Below are positions 33,834 to 44,149 of a stretch of 64,000 nt of DNA, piece after piece; positions within the stretch are counted from its first letter, which is position 1, and each line of letters starts with the position of its first letter. A model generated the notes under the pieces. That model worked only from the letters and a program-made list of their open reading frames with translations, was not told the DNA's origin and ran no database searches. A program made the position numbers and the translations under genes. The stretch is from Biscogniauxia marginata (lineage: Eukaryota; Ascomycota; Sordariomycetes; Xylariales; Xylariaceae): NCBI GenBank assembly GCA_022695795.1, contig MU404127.1, forward strand, positions 124,001-188,000, written 5' to 3'.

Positions 33834-35587
33834 GGCACCCGTGCTCTTGCTGCGACTTGGAGATGGTTGAAATACACTTAAGTAGCTAGCTGGCCAGGTT
33901 ATGGTTTGGGAGGGCCCTGAGCACTACTTGGTCTATATTTTTTATGATTCGGGTTAATACACCTCCCCTCAACAAAGACTATTAAAATGTAGCCCCGGGT
34001 TCACCATTAGACGCACGAAGAATATGAATAAACTCAAATTGACGAAGAAAATACATTTATGTCAGGTGCTCGCTTGCGAGAAGATGAATTTTCTGTATTA
34101 TTTTCGAGATGATATCTAACAGCATGAGAGGGTCGTGTGAGAATGTGACGTGGTCTTTTTGTAAAGGTAGGTAGATATGTAAAATTCACATTGCAACATG
34201 CTAGTGCCATGGATCATCTCGGCTTTCCTTTAGGTATTACTTAGTTAGTTGGCAACGTTTTCTCGTCGTCACGAATACCACACGAGGAAAAAAGTTACTG
34301 GAAATTTATAAGGTGTATATAAGAAATTAGTTTATGGATGCCTACCTATATTCAAACGAGTAACTTAGCAGCTCCTATTTTTTATAATAGACAGGCTTGC
34401 CTTATGTAATATTTAGTTACTGCTAACTAGGTGAAACGAGATTTGTATAAGCTATAATTGAACGATTGGGATGTCTTTGTACGCTCGCAAGGCGCGAAGA
34501 TTAGCTTTAGGCATACACAATATATATACCTACCTATTTAAATAAATGTTTAAGCAGTACGTGATATCATAGTGAGCATCCGAGACCTAGTTACTATCAC
34601 AAACCTCGAAACGATTAGCCCCGTAACTTGAAGGCTTATGTAGACCAAGCTATAGAACAAATTGATAACGAACACGTGAAGAAGCTAACTAAGTGTTGAT
34701 TTTAGGGAAAATGTGTTATGCGCCTTAGCTTAGTGAGGCTTATATTTCAACACTAAGATTGTGTCAATTAGCCAGTTTAAGAGTCGAGACTTGACTATGG
34801 CAAGCGATGTGGAATTATTACGACGATCTGTAGATGATTAGGCAGGGAGAGTTGGTAATAGAGCTTTAGTCTAAGTACTTGATGGTTGAATGACTAATCT
34901 ACAGAGGGCCTGACCCCGCGTTGTATATATAAGGGTCTTCTCATCCCACATCCCCTCAGGTAGATAGTGACCTCCTGAGACAATCGAATACAACCCGTCT
35001 CACCCCATTTACTTTAGTCATTTGTTATTTGCTTTTATCAACGTACGTACCTACCAACAGTACTAACTTTTGGTGTTTTAGCTCACGACAGCATTGATCG
35101 AGTCATATGGATATTCCCGTGGTTAACTTTATTACGCATTGTATGTAAAATGTCTTGGATTTCATTGCTGCGCTATATAGAACGTTGATTGCGTTTTGCT
35201 TGCAAGATAGTAGAAGATTCATCGCTGTGATTTATTGTTACTTTGAAAAATTAAATGTCGAAGGGCAAATTGGAAAATTTACAATCACTTCCTGTGTAAG
35301 AGCGTAGGAGTTTATATAGAGCGAGCATTGGATAACAACATCAATTCCATTCTACGACCTTCGATATCTAGATGAGACCCCAGCAGCAATATACCCGGTA
35401 TAACTCTTGTACTGATCCTAGTGATGATATATACTGGAACAGTCTCCAGTAAAAGGGATGACGTAAGTCTGTTGTTGACAGGAGAAAGGAAATACTTCAG
35501 ATTGAAAAGACGGTACCAAGCAGCTCGTTATATCGTCACACAGAACCAGTAGATTCTCTTTATCCAAAGACCTGCCGTCACCTTATC
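33834..35587. other. AT-rich intergenic region with dispersed repeat copy B
   Basis: About 1.75 kb, AT-rich particularly at 34280-34560. It holds the inverted partner of the repeat at about 2 kb and separates convergent genes. No coding frame is evident. Confidence 0.55.
34860..35062 (-). repeat. Dispersed repeat, copy B (inverted relative to copy A)
   Basis: The reverse complement of this stretch aligns with about 1985-2180. The 36-base block 34939-34974 is an exact reverse-complement match to 2075-2110. Similarity fades on both sides but seems to continue leftwards for a further 100-200 bases. The differences include many transitions, as expected of an old repeat subject to RIP, though I did not count them. 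Confidence 0.7.
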
Positions 35588-36318
35588 TTACGCGTAGGCA
35601 TTCTCAAATCTTAGATCACGCTTCCAGTCAGTATCCGGGGTCTAGTCGGGCTTTTTGTCATTAACATCTAGGTAGTTGACAGCGGTGACCTTAACCCTGC
35701 CCTTGAGATTCGGGTATTCATCCTTAACTACACAATAAATTAGTAACTGCTTTATTGGGGAGACGAGGACTAATCTAAGAAATGAAAGCATTAACCAAGA
35801 TGTACACGCTCTTCCGAGTAGGTGTAACGAGGTTTCATATACGGGAATGGAAATGAAAAGGAGAGGTAAAGAAAGAAAGTCTTACGCCAAATATAATTAG
35901 GGGGGATTGCCTTCCCCTTTTGCATCATAATGAACGCCTCGCCCTTACTCTCCTTCGCCAGGGCCTGCGCCATACGGGCAGTGAGTTTATCCTGTTCAGG
36001 GCCTGGTTCGCATTCGTCGAGCCAGTCCAGCCGCTAGGAGTCGGTGTAGAGGGCGGCCTAGGACTGCCCACCGATAGCGTTGGCGTAGTTCAACGCCATT
36101 TGAGAGGAGACCGGGTTGGTATAGAAGACTGTTTTGTCGCCGACCTTGGTGTTCTTACGGAGCCAATCTTGGATTGTCTCGACCGAGGGGCATTCACCGC
36201 GGACCTGGAGACCGCTGAGACCACCACGGGACAACAACCCGGTGTCTGCTAGAGCCGGGATGGCCGTGATGGACGAGATGAGCGTGAGCCCAACGGTAAA
36301 TTTGGCAAAGAACTTCAT
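35588..36318 (-). pseudogene. Secreted-protein gene interrupted by three in-frame TAG codons (edited gene or young pseudogene)
   Basis: The frame opens with a clear signal peptide (MKFFAKFTVGLTLISS... with a likely cut after IPALA). Exons 36318-35886 and 35727-35588 join with donor GTAAGA, a TTACTAAT branch site and acceptor TGTAG. The joined frame is 190 codons ending in TAA and has no frameshift. It contains three TAG codons: 36060-36058 (codon 87), 36036-36034 (codon 95) and 35644-35642 (codon 173). Protein-like sequence continues in the same frame across each (LDWLDECEPGPEQDKLTARM, then EYPNLKGRVKVTAVNYLDV). Four TGG codons remain. A TATA box lies upstream. I cannot name the family; it looks like a conserved small secreted protein. 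All stops being TAG fits UAG-to-UGG A-to-I editing as known in Fusarium and Neurospora, or G-to-A mutation of TGG. Confidence 0.75.
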
Positions 36319-37303
36319 GTTGATGTTTTTATGTGCTTGGTTTTACGCTCGCAGTTTGGAAGGATATTCAATAGGTTAATACGTGATTGATGGTCTGCTG
36401 GATTTAACTAATGGCATGGAAACGTCCATCTTTATATATATTCAAGGACATCAGTTTCGTGCCGCAGCTTTTACCTTGATCAGAATAAGGATAGTAACCC
36501 CTAACCAGAGGATATGCTCATGGTGCAAGATCAATAGAGACTGGACTGTACAACTAATGCCAAGACTTGTTCGATTCTTTACTCTCTTGAATAACCCCTG
36601 GGGCTAGTATATCACAGACAACGCATTTCGTACCCCTTTCCTATTCGGACTGCTATTATTAGTAATTTATAACTGAAATATGGAGTTTGCATTGTGCCTC
36701 TGAGAGCTCCCTGCACTGCCTCGTGACGAACGCCGAGCAAGATCAATAATTTGACCAACTTCAGCTTTTCAAGTCATCGACACCGTACAGATTGCTATAA
36801 ATAGCCCAGAACGAGTGTTACAACCCGAAGACATCGAAAGGAAGAAATCAGCCTCGGGCACTGGGCGTCGACTGATGCCCGGACCTGTGCCTGATATCTG
36901 GCTATCCCTGGATGTACCTCAATCGTGGAGGCATGGAAGCGAGATGAGCTGCGTGCGGATCGTAAGGAGGCTGACTGCGTCAGGGCCGTAAGATTGGGGG
37001 GATTCTACAATTCAGCCGCAGGTACCTACCTACCCCTATATGCAGCCATGTTTGTTCCCTTGGTACCTAGCCAATCAACATCGTGTGGGTCACTTCTATT
37101 TACACGACGCTTCGTTGTGTAAGTATACTTTCAGGCGGCGAAACTTATCGTGCCACAGAGATCTACCTACCCATCCATACTGAACTGAACTCTATTGAGG
37201 AGCAACCCCAGGACACAGAAATTTTAATCATTCGATCTCGACTCTCCCGAAATTTGCTGTGCTTCACTACCTGTCTATCGTTTGCGATCCGAAGCTACAG
37301 AAA
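36319..37303. other. Divergent intergenic region before the ankyrin gene
   Basis: About 985 bases between the interrupted secreted-protein gene and the ankyrin-repeat gene, which diverge. Apart from the TATA element nothing is recognised. Confidence 0.5.
36431..36440 (-). promoter_or_regulatory. TATA box candidate of the TAG-interrupted secreted-protein gene
   Basis: On the minus strand this reads TATATATAAA, ending 113 bases upstream of the ATG. An intact core promoter argues weakly that the gene is still transcribed. Confidence 0.45.
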
Positions 37304-37999
37304 ATGGACACAGATAATACGTGCTCACTTGTCGAAGCTGCTTCTGCAGGGAGACTTGGCAAGCTTGAAGAATTGCTAGCGACCGAATCGAGCCCTACCG
37401 AGGAAGCCGTCCAGAGCCTTCTTGCCGCAGCGGCGTGGAACTCTCAATTATCTACTGTCAACTTGCTCCTCTCAAAATACCCTGCGATTCCAATCGACGA
37501 AGAGACCATTCGTGCAGCGATCTACTCAGGTTCCGTGGAACTCTTCTCAGCACTGCTATCAAGAGGCCCCTCGATAGTTAAACGTCAGTTCGACAGACGC
37601 GGCACGCCTATCGCCGTGGCATGTATGAGCAAGCAGCCGGTCAGCTTCCTCGAGTTCCTGTTGAAGGCGGGCGCGGACCCAAACCAGGATCCAGATACTG
37701 CTCCGTTCCCGATGGCCTCTGTGGCGGCTTTCTACGAGGATACTGCCGCGGCGGAGCTCTTACTGAAGTACAACGCCAAGTTAGTACACTCGGGGGCGCT
37801 CGCAGCCGCAGCGGGGCGAGGTAACGAAGTTATGGTGCGGTATTTGATCGAGCAAGGGGCTCGGCTGGAAACGGACTGTACGGAAGTCGGAAAGCAGGAG
37901 ACGGCAGTCGAAGTTGCAGCGCGGAAGGGCCATGCTGGCGTAGTAAAAATCCTCCTTGAGCACACGCAAGAGGCAAGAGGGAAGACAGCCACGGTGTAA
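37304..37999 (+). CDS. Ankyrin-repeat protein
   Basis: A single exon of 231 aa starting at ATG 37304; the frame stays open upstream but that part is not protein-like. It consists of degenerate ankyrin repeats: CSLVEAASAGRLGKLEELLA, the LLAAAAWNSQLSTVNLLLSK unit, AAIYSGSVELFSALLSRG, TPIAVACMSKQPVSFLEFLL with AGADPN, ALAAAAGRGNEVMVRYLIEQ with GARLE, and TAVEVAARKGHAGVVKILLE. No enzymatic domain, signal peptide or membrane segment is present. Stand-alone ankyrin proteins of this size are common in filamentous fungi and are usually of unknown function. It diverges from the secreted-protein gene on its left. Confidence 0.85.
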   Translation: MDTDNTCSLVEAASAGRLGKLEELLATESSPTEEAVQSLLAAAAWNSQLSTVNLLLSKYPAIPIDEETIRAAIYSGSVELFSALLSRGPSIVKRQFDRRGTPIAVACMSKQPVSFLEFLLKAGADPNQDPDTAPFPMASVAAFYEDTAAAELLLKYNAKLVHSGALAAAAGRGNEVMVRYLIEQGARLETDCTEVGKQETAVEVAARKGHAGVVKILLEHTQEARGKTATV

Positions 38000-38250
38000 A
38001 AGGTGAAGTGTAAAGCACGGACTTGGGAGTGGAGATGATTATTGTTTGTAGCCTCCTTCAAAGTTAGGGGTACCCAGATATTGCCGTCAAATTTTCGTAT
38101 TTCTTGATAGATCATCCAACTCAACTATGAGATAGAGGCTCTACCACCACTTAATTCTTCTTAAAGCACCTACCTTCGACTACTACACAGTTATCTATGC
38201 TGAAATATAGGGCTATACGACCCTTGCCACCTGTATCTACATATATATAT

Positions 38251-38273
38251 ATAGGAGGGCTTCGCCCTCCTAT
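38251..38273. repeat. Perfect short inverted repeat (10-bp stem, 3-base loop)
   Basis: ATAGGAGGGC and GCCCTCCTAT flank a TTC loop, directly after a run of AT repeats. A shorter relative with the core GGGCGAAGCCC occurs at about 21940-21950 in the opposite orientation. Confidence 0.6.
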
Positions 38274-38996
38274 CCAGACTCACCTTGAACTAATACACTT
38301 GATCCTATCCTCACATCTTCGACTCATCTCAACAATCTAAAGCACCAAAAAATATGCCCAAAAAATCTGATTCGGGTGGGTATTTGAAAATCTGCATTAA
38401 GCACGTTGTACTACGTGAAAGAGTAATAATAGATAGCTGAAATCAGCATGTCACCAGAGTAGTGCAGTGTCAGTAGTCTATTAACTAATCGAGCTGGTAT
38501 AGGCCTGGACCCCACGATTCAAGGCTCACTGGCGATGTTCAATCTACTTACATCTGCATGTAGTGGGTAAACTTAGAACCTGCAGGCTTAAGGCTCAAGG
38601 AGAACTGAAACTCCCAAAAGCAGTCACAGCATCTATACCAACTCAGCCATCGTAAAGCCATGCCTAAGATACCATCTACTTATAGAAAATATAACGAATA
38701 TCATCGGTACTTGATATAAGTTTCGTATTTACTTAACGAGAAATATGAGCTCCAGGCTTTATTGTGGCAAGGAGGAATACATAACTGAATGACTACAGAT
38801 GAAGGATCGAGATTAAGGTCCGGGGGCTAAGTCTTGGGCATTGGAAAGGCATGACAGTGCTGCTTCCTTTTCGATTTCCACCGTGTGTTGAAAGGTTCAA
38901 TTACAGTGGAGCACAAGGTAACTTAGTAATGAAGTCTTTCAACTAGTTGCGGAATGGTTGTTATATTAAAATTAAATGATTAGATGAATGCTTGGA

Positions 38997-39024
38997 ACTA
39001 ACTAACTAACTAACTAACTAACTA
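38997..39024. repeat. (ACTA)n microsatellite
   Basis: About seven tandem ACTA units in intergenic DNA. Confidence 0.95.
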
Positions 39025-39551
39025 ATAGAGGAAATATAGGCTTATATAGAGCTTTTACTAAGTCCCTTGAGGGTTAATTGAGCCCATTGAGAGATATAAC
39101 TAAAATTAGGTTTAAACTTACAGTATGATAGCTCCATCTGCTCGAGCAGATGAGTGGGTTTTCAGCTGAGAGGGTTGCTATTGATAAGTTTTAGCTTACT
39201 CTTCCTGCTGTGAAACATCTATAGAGCAAAGTCCTAATTTAGTAAGCACCGCCTCGAGGGCTATCGATTGAAGCCAGCCTTGGACTTGGAACCACAGGAG
39301 TTGCTCCGAGGGAGTTGGCGATCCGTAGTAGAAATCACCTCGTCTTTAGTCTGACAGATACCCGATACAGAGTCACGATATCCGGGCATAAATAGGGCAT
39401 TTGTCTCCTTTTTTGGAAAGAAACCTGCTCTCACCATCAATAATAAGAACTCCATTCGAACTCGTAACCTGAACTCGCAATCTGACTCCATTCCACCAAC
39501 CACAAATCGTCTCATAATCTTTTTGCACTTTCTCCAACTGCAGATCTCAAA

Positions 39552-40019
39552 ATGGTCCAAGTAGCTAAGATCGCGATCGCCCTTACTACGGTTTTCTCTG
39601 GCTTCGGCCTAGTCGCCGCCAAGAGTTGTAGGAGCGGTGGTGTCTATTGCGGCAGCGCATTGCTCAAGAGAGGTAAATCAAGTTGAGCATCCCAAATATG
39701 CACCGATGACTCTGATCGGCCTATAAACTCCTCTCCGTGGCAGATGACTAGATCACAAACCAGTCCGAGTTTCTGCGCTAACAGTCCATGGAATCCAGGC
39801 GATTATATCACCAAGATCAAAGTCAACCTGATTGCAAATGGCCAGCCAACGACCGACTATTACGTGGAGGAGTCTCTATGGACCTGCCTCGAGCACGGCG
39901 ACATCACTTTGGAAAAAGTGTGTTCCTACGGCTGTTCTGGTGGCGACAAAAGAGACGACACTTGCAACGAGGTATATACCGCCGTCAAGAGAGACAATGC
40001 GCTGCCTACGGTTGGATGA
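39552..40019 (+). CDS. Small secreted cysteine-containing protein
   Basis: Exons 39552-39672 and 39799-40019 join in frame (donor GTAAAT, acceptor TCCAG) to 113 aa. The first 23-24 residues form a signal peptide (MVQVAKIAIALTTVFSGFGL, then VAA). The mature part has about six to seven cysteines, with CGSALLKRG before the junction, YITKIKVNLIANGQPTTD after it, then WTCLEH, VCSYGCSGG and DDTCNE. Small secreted proteins with this layout (an ALL-x-RG segment, a GQPT segment, then CxxGCxGG) are widespread in plant- and insect-associated ascomycetes. They are usually of unknown function and sometimes called candidate effectors. Alternative acceptors exist a few bases upstream, but they bring in stops or lose the frame. 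Confidence 0.75.
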
Positions 40020-41021
40020 GAAAAATAAGTACAAGAAATAAGTACAAGCTAGACAGGATGTGAATGGTGGATTTTAGGAATCTCCTGGGTGACCGGGTAG
40101 ATGTTGCTGAGGATGATAGACGGGATGCTGCGAAGCTCTAATCAAAGAACATGAAAACAAATCAAGTCATCGCTCACATCGTTCTTTGGTCTCTCATGAT
40201 GGTCTTTACCGCGCGTCTTGCAAACTCGATGCTATTCTCAGTCGTCAGACCTAATGTAAGCCGAAAACCCTAGGCACATCAATGACTGAAATGCTCTTGC
40301 TACGTTATGCTAAAATGGTAGCTCAGCCTGCCCACCAAAACAGCGATTGGTAGATGGTAGCCTCTCCGATCCGGCCAAAGTAAATAGACAGGTTTTATTC
40401 CAAGGGCGAACTTTAGTATATGGTGCGTGTTATTGACGAGATCTCTCCCCAACATTAAGCATGCTTGTTGCTGCCGGATGGATGTAAGAACCCAAACTCA
40501 CATCAGAGACTAAGATCTAAATGTTGAGAACGCGCTAGCTAAAAGTTGGGCCTGCCGCAGTAGCCAGACTGCTTCTATGAATGACTACTACCTCGGTCGA
40601 CAAACGTTGGTCAGGAAGAGGTTGGGGGAAAAGGATAATGCTCCGTATACACCTCAGCAGACAAGCTCAGATTGCTCGGTCGTTGTGAACTTCCTGGGTT
40701 AGCTGCTGTTTTATTTTTTTATTTTTTTACCTGGTGTCTGGCCAGAGACGATGGGGTTTGATGCTGATGGCGAAGACTGAGCCAGCCAGTTTGGAAAACC
40801 GAGGCATTACGCTATAGGAGGCGATCGGGTAAACAGCATACCTTTACCTTTGTGGCTTTCTTGCCTGTTAAGAAACATAGGCTACCAGCCCCCCAACTCA
40901 TTATTATCAAGCTTGACTTTCGTAACCCTTTCATGTGATTTTACATGTAGCTTGTTGACGTCGCAACTTTTTGACCTTACTAAGTCTTTGCTGACTAGAA
41001 TTCTTGATATCTGGAAGGGAA
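40020..41021. other. Intergenic region between secreted protein and PD-(D/E)XK gene
   Basis: About 1 kb between convergent genes. One short frame (40151-40255) reads as a signal-peptide-like segment ending at a GTAAGC donor, but no second exon is visible. Otherwise nothing is recognised. Confidence 0.45.
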
Positions 41022-42251
41022 TCATTGGAATACCCACTTATCCTGAGCAGCAGGGATCATGATGTTTTCAAACCACTCGCGGAAATCGGCCTCTGCCCAG
41101 TCTGCTAGGAGCCGGATGGATCTGAGCAGCTTATATATGCCTAGGAGAGACCGTGTGTCTCCGATGGCCTGCTCCATCGTGATGAGAAGCTTGCTCTCCC
41201 GCATGCCCGTTGGAGCCTCTTCGCTAGTATCGAAACCCCCTGGATCCGGCTCCTGCTGCTGGTATTCAGCTCCAGTCCAACCGAGCAGTACGTACCACTC
41301 GTGGCCGCGGATGTGAATCAACGGCACAGGCGGGCACTCGGGGACCCCGAACAGGCCCATGCGATTAAGCCAGCCCTTAGTCCAGATGCCGAGCTGGCTT
41401 TCACCCATTGAGGCCGAGGTCTCGATCTTAGTCTCGATAGCGACGGCGATGGGCCGGAACCGGAGAGGTGGGTACATAGTCTGATTTATGGTCCGGAGGT
41501 TGTCACACGGCTGGCGCATCAGTACCTGTTGCACAGCCTTAGGGCTGCGCAGCTCGATCGTCAAGCAAAAGTCAACCATCTTCGAGGACATGATCTCGCC
41601 CGTGTCAATGCTACGGGTCTTGGACTCTGAGATCATTGTCGCGGTAGTCCTAGGCTAATTGGTGCAAGGGACATAAGCTAGATAACGTATAAGAAGGGGT
41701 ACATATATATTGATAAGAACACAATGGGGGATAGGTATGTATGATAGAGAAGGCTGAATACAGAGAAACAGAGGGCATAGGGAGGAAACAATTGAAAGCG
41801 TAAAGGGGGCGTACGTGATCCAAGGCTTCACAGTCTTGCCTCTCTTACCGGCCAGGGCAAGTAGCAAGAGGGGATTGTGAACTCTGGCATTCCAAGCGGC
41901 CTCGGACTGACATTCGAGCTGGCAATCGCTAGCGGCGTCGGCAACAGACCTGACTTGGCGCAACTCTGCAAGGGCTTCCTCGGCCCCGAGGTGATAGGCC
42001 GGATCTTGGATCAGGTTGTGAGGATGTACACGCTCGTTAGCGTCATTCCTTACGACGGTAGGAAGAATTTGGATTCCGTCGAAGGCATCACGGAGGTGGT
42101 CGACCAAGGCTCGCGTGCTAGGGGGCAATTGCGAATAGGAGTGTGCCAGCGGGCGCAGCTCGCTGTTGGCGAATCGGAAATTAGCTGTGTTCTTGACAAG
42201 TGACGACGATGATACTTCGTCAATCCAAATCTCAATTGCAGATTTGGACAT
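41022..42251 (-). CDS. PD-(D/E)XK nuclease-like domain protein
   Basis: Exons 42251-41815 and 41649-41022 join in frame (donor GTACGC, acceptor CCTAG, intron 165 bases) to 354 aa. The segment EAAWNARVHNPLLLLAL followed by ITTTATMI and KMVDFCLTIEL is characteristic of the fungal PD-(D/E)XK nuclease-like family (Pfam PDDEXK_12). The Asp of MVDFCL and the AIETKIE (E-x-K) would be the nuclease residues. These proteins are common, fast-evolving and often near repeats in filamentous ascomycetes; their role is unknown. The C-terminal WAEADFREWFENIMIPAAQD also matches the family as I recall it. It diverges from the P450 gene across an AT-rich island. Confidence 0.82.
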
Positions 42252-42540
42252 AATAATCACACGCAGATAGACACGAAAACGACCCGACTGACAGCTTAGG
42301 AGAGACGTGAACGGTAAAGTAAATACTCATCATGAAGGTGTAAATGAACTAATATACGCACCTATTTATGAAAACCCCCGGAGGGTAGCTGTACGCATTG
42401 CATAATCAATGTATAGGCAATTAATGATTAATTAAGAGGTATTCACAAGTGTCACGACGGTGCCTTGTCGCCGTTGCGCCAAAACTAAAAGGTCAGCGAT
42501 TTCAGCTGTGAAAGTGAAACCCAGGGCTTTACTAGCCATA

Positions 42541-42730
42541 TATACAGGCTTTTAACTAATATATAACATGATATATTAACTTTATAAACTAAATTAAATT
42601 GGTTTTATATAATATTATTTTTATAGTTTATAACTTATAATAATATAAAACCCTCATTATTAAATAAGTAAACCTCTTTTATATCATTTAAAACTAGGTA
42701 GATCTTTTTTAAGATTAAATCTTGCAAGTA
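42541..42730. repeat. AT-rich island (probable RIP-degraded sequence)
   Basis: About 190 bases almost entirely of A and T with abundant TpA steps, in sharp contrast to the GC-rich exons on both sides. No element can be identified; RIP is an inference from composition. Confidence 0.5.
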
Positions 42731-44055
42731 TTATAACGGCTGAGAGGACATGGAGCATAGAAGCAATAAAGCACGGTGATACAATAGATAATGTCTGTCT
42801 ACTTACACATTGTCCTGTGGAGAAATAGCTAAATAGTCGGCAAAATTAAGGTTTTGCTGACGTAACAAGTATAGCTTATTAAACTAAATACTCTCAGAAC
42901 AAATACCATAAGGTAGCGGGCATAAATTAAGGCCCGGGTTGAGATACGAACTATCATCCATCCGGGGGGCCTGTCATCACAAGAGGGTCTATCTATTGAT
43001 GAGGGGAAGTGGAGTGGAAAATCCAAGATCCATGAATCGTATACAATCTGTTTCGGCTTTACCGCTCTTCTACACAAAAGGCGAGCTTAAAGATCACAAT
43101 TGCACTATTCCCGGATGTCGTTAGTTCATTTGGAGTAGCCAAAAGCTGATATTGCATCTCAGCATGCGATCTACGGACGGAACGCAGGATTTAAGATGGC
43201 CACCTATCACAAGCAATAATTGACGTGAGTAAGGTGCTACGAAGAATTGGTTCCTCACTCATGTTTCCGCCGAAAAGCCAGTTCAGGTATAACTTCCGTA
43301 TCACTGGGATTCTAGAGACACGGTGTAGGTATTGTAAGGAACCTGTCATGGTAACTTTATACATGAGTTGGTAGTTGACATACAAATTAGTTACATGTTT
43401 AACAGTGTGGGGCCATCTGCTCTCGCCCTGTTAAAGAAGAACCACGAGTTTCACCTGCTTAAGGATCGTGATGGCGCTGCGTTCTGTGATCCCCGCTCAT
43501 CCACGTAATGGAGATAGCTCGCTCTGTGCCGCGGAATATAGTAAATGTCCGAACACTTGTCACGGATAGTCGACTTTAGCTTCACACCTATCAGTGGACT
43601 GACTATATATACTAGCTCAGAATATCAAGTGCCGACCTTGGTATTCTGATAACCCTTTGTGACTGTGAGGGGCACCTCGAATAGGGCGGTAGTCTAGTGT
43701 GGTAGTTGGGTGTTGTAGCTCCTGTTATAATATTTAAGAGAAATTTTACTAGACCCGATTCGTATAATCAAGCATTCTTTACCCATGTGTACATCTACTG
43801 TGCAATGCCATAAGAGTTAACGGTGGCAATAGACATCTTGTTCATATAGATATGCCAATTCGGCAGTTCGACAATCTATGCGTCGGGGCTATGTCGGATA
43901 GCGAGCGCAACTAAGCCCCGACTTCAACTTTGCTTGGTAGACCTGTGCGTACAGAGACGGGCCAGGGAGATGTGAAGATCCGTGGGATGGCCAATGTTTA
44001 CCCCAGCTTGGCGATCCCTCGCGTTGTAAACTATCCGAAACAATCTCTAGGCTAC

Positions 44056-44065
44056 TATATATAAA
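44056..44065 (+). promoter_or_regulatory. TATA box candidate of the P450 gene
   Basis: TATATATAAA lies 85-94 bases upstream of the P450 ATG in the sense orientation. Confidence 0.5.
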
Positions 44066-44149
44066 GCTTGTTCTCGCTCCAGGCTGGCTCCGGGACTCAA
44101 GCAAGTATTTACACCAAAAGCACAAGGGGGGGTTATCGTATACGACACC

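Larger units (their letters stand above)
38000..39551. other. Intergenic region with hairpin and ACTA repeat
   Basis: About 1.55 kb. It has a perfect inverted repeat at 38251-38273, an ACTA microsatellite at 38997-39024, and a stretch near 38555-38655 whose reverse complement has a good A-box (TGGCTGAGTTGG) but no T-stem. No gene is supported. Confidence 0.5.
42252..44149. other. Divergent intergenic region with AT-rich island
   Basis: About 1.9 kb between the PD-(D/E)XK gene and the P450. The part around 42541-42730 is extremely AT-rich and TpA-rich, as in RIP-mutated repeats. A TATA element for the P450 lies at the right end. No gene is visible. Confidence 0.55.

Noticed and set aside
38555..38655. 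tRNA or tRNA-derived SINE on the minus strand (TGGCTGAGTTGG A-box, GGTTCTAAG near a B-box position)
   Set aside because: The A-box is good, but the acceptor and T stems do not pair and the B-box departs from GGTTCGANTCC. It could be a decayed SINE, but I cannot support it.
40151..40255. Signal-peptide-like frame (MKTNQVIAHIVLWSLMMVFT) ending at a GTAAGC donor
   Set aside because: No second exon with protein-like sequence could be found downstream. Transcript data would be needed to revive it.
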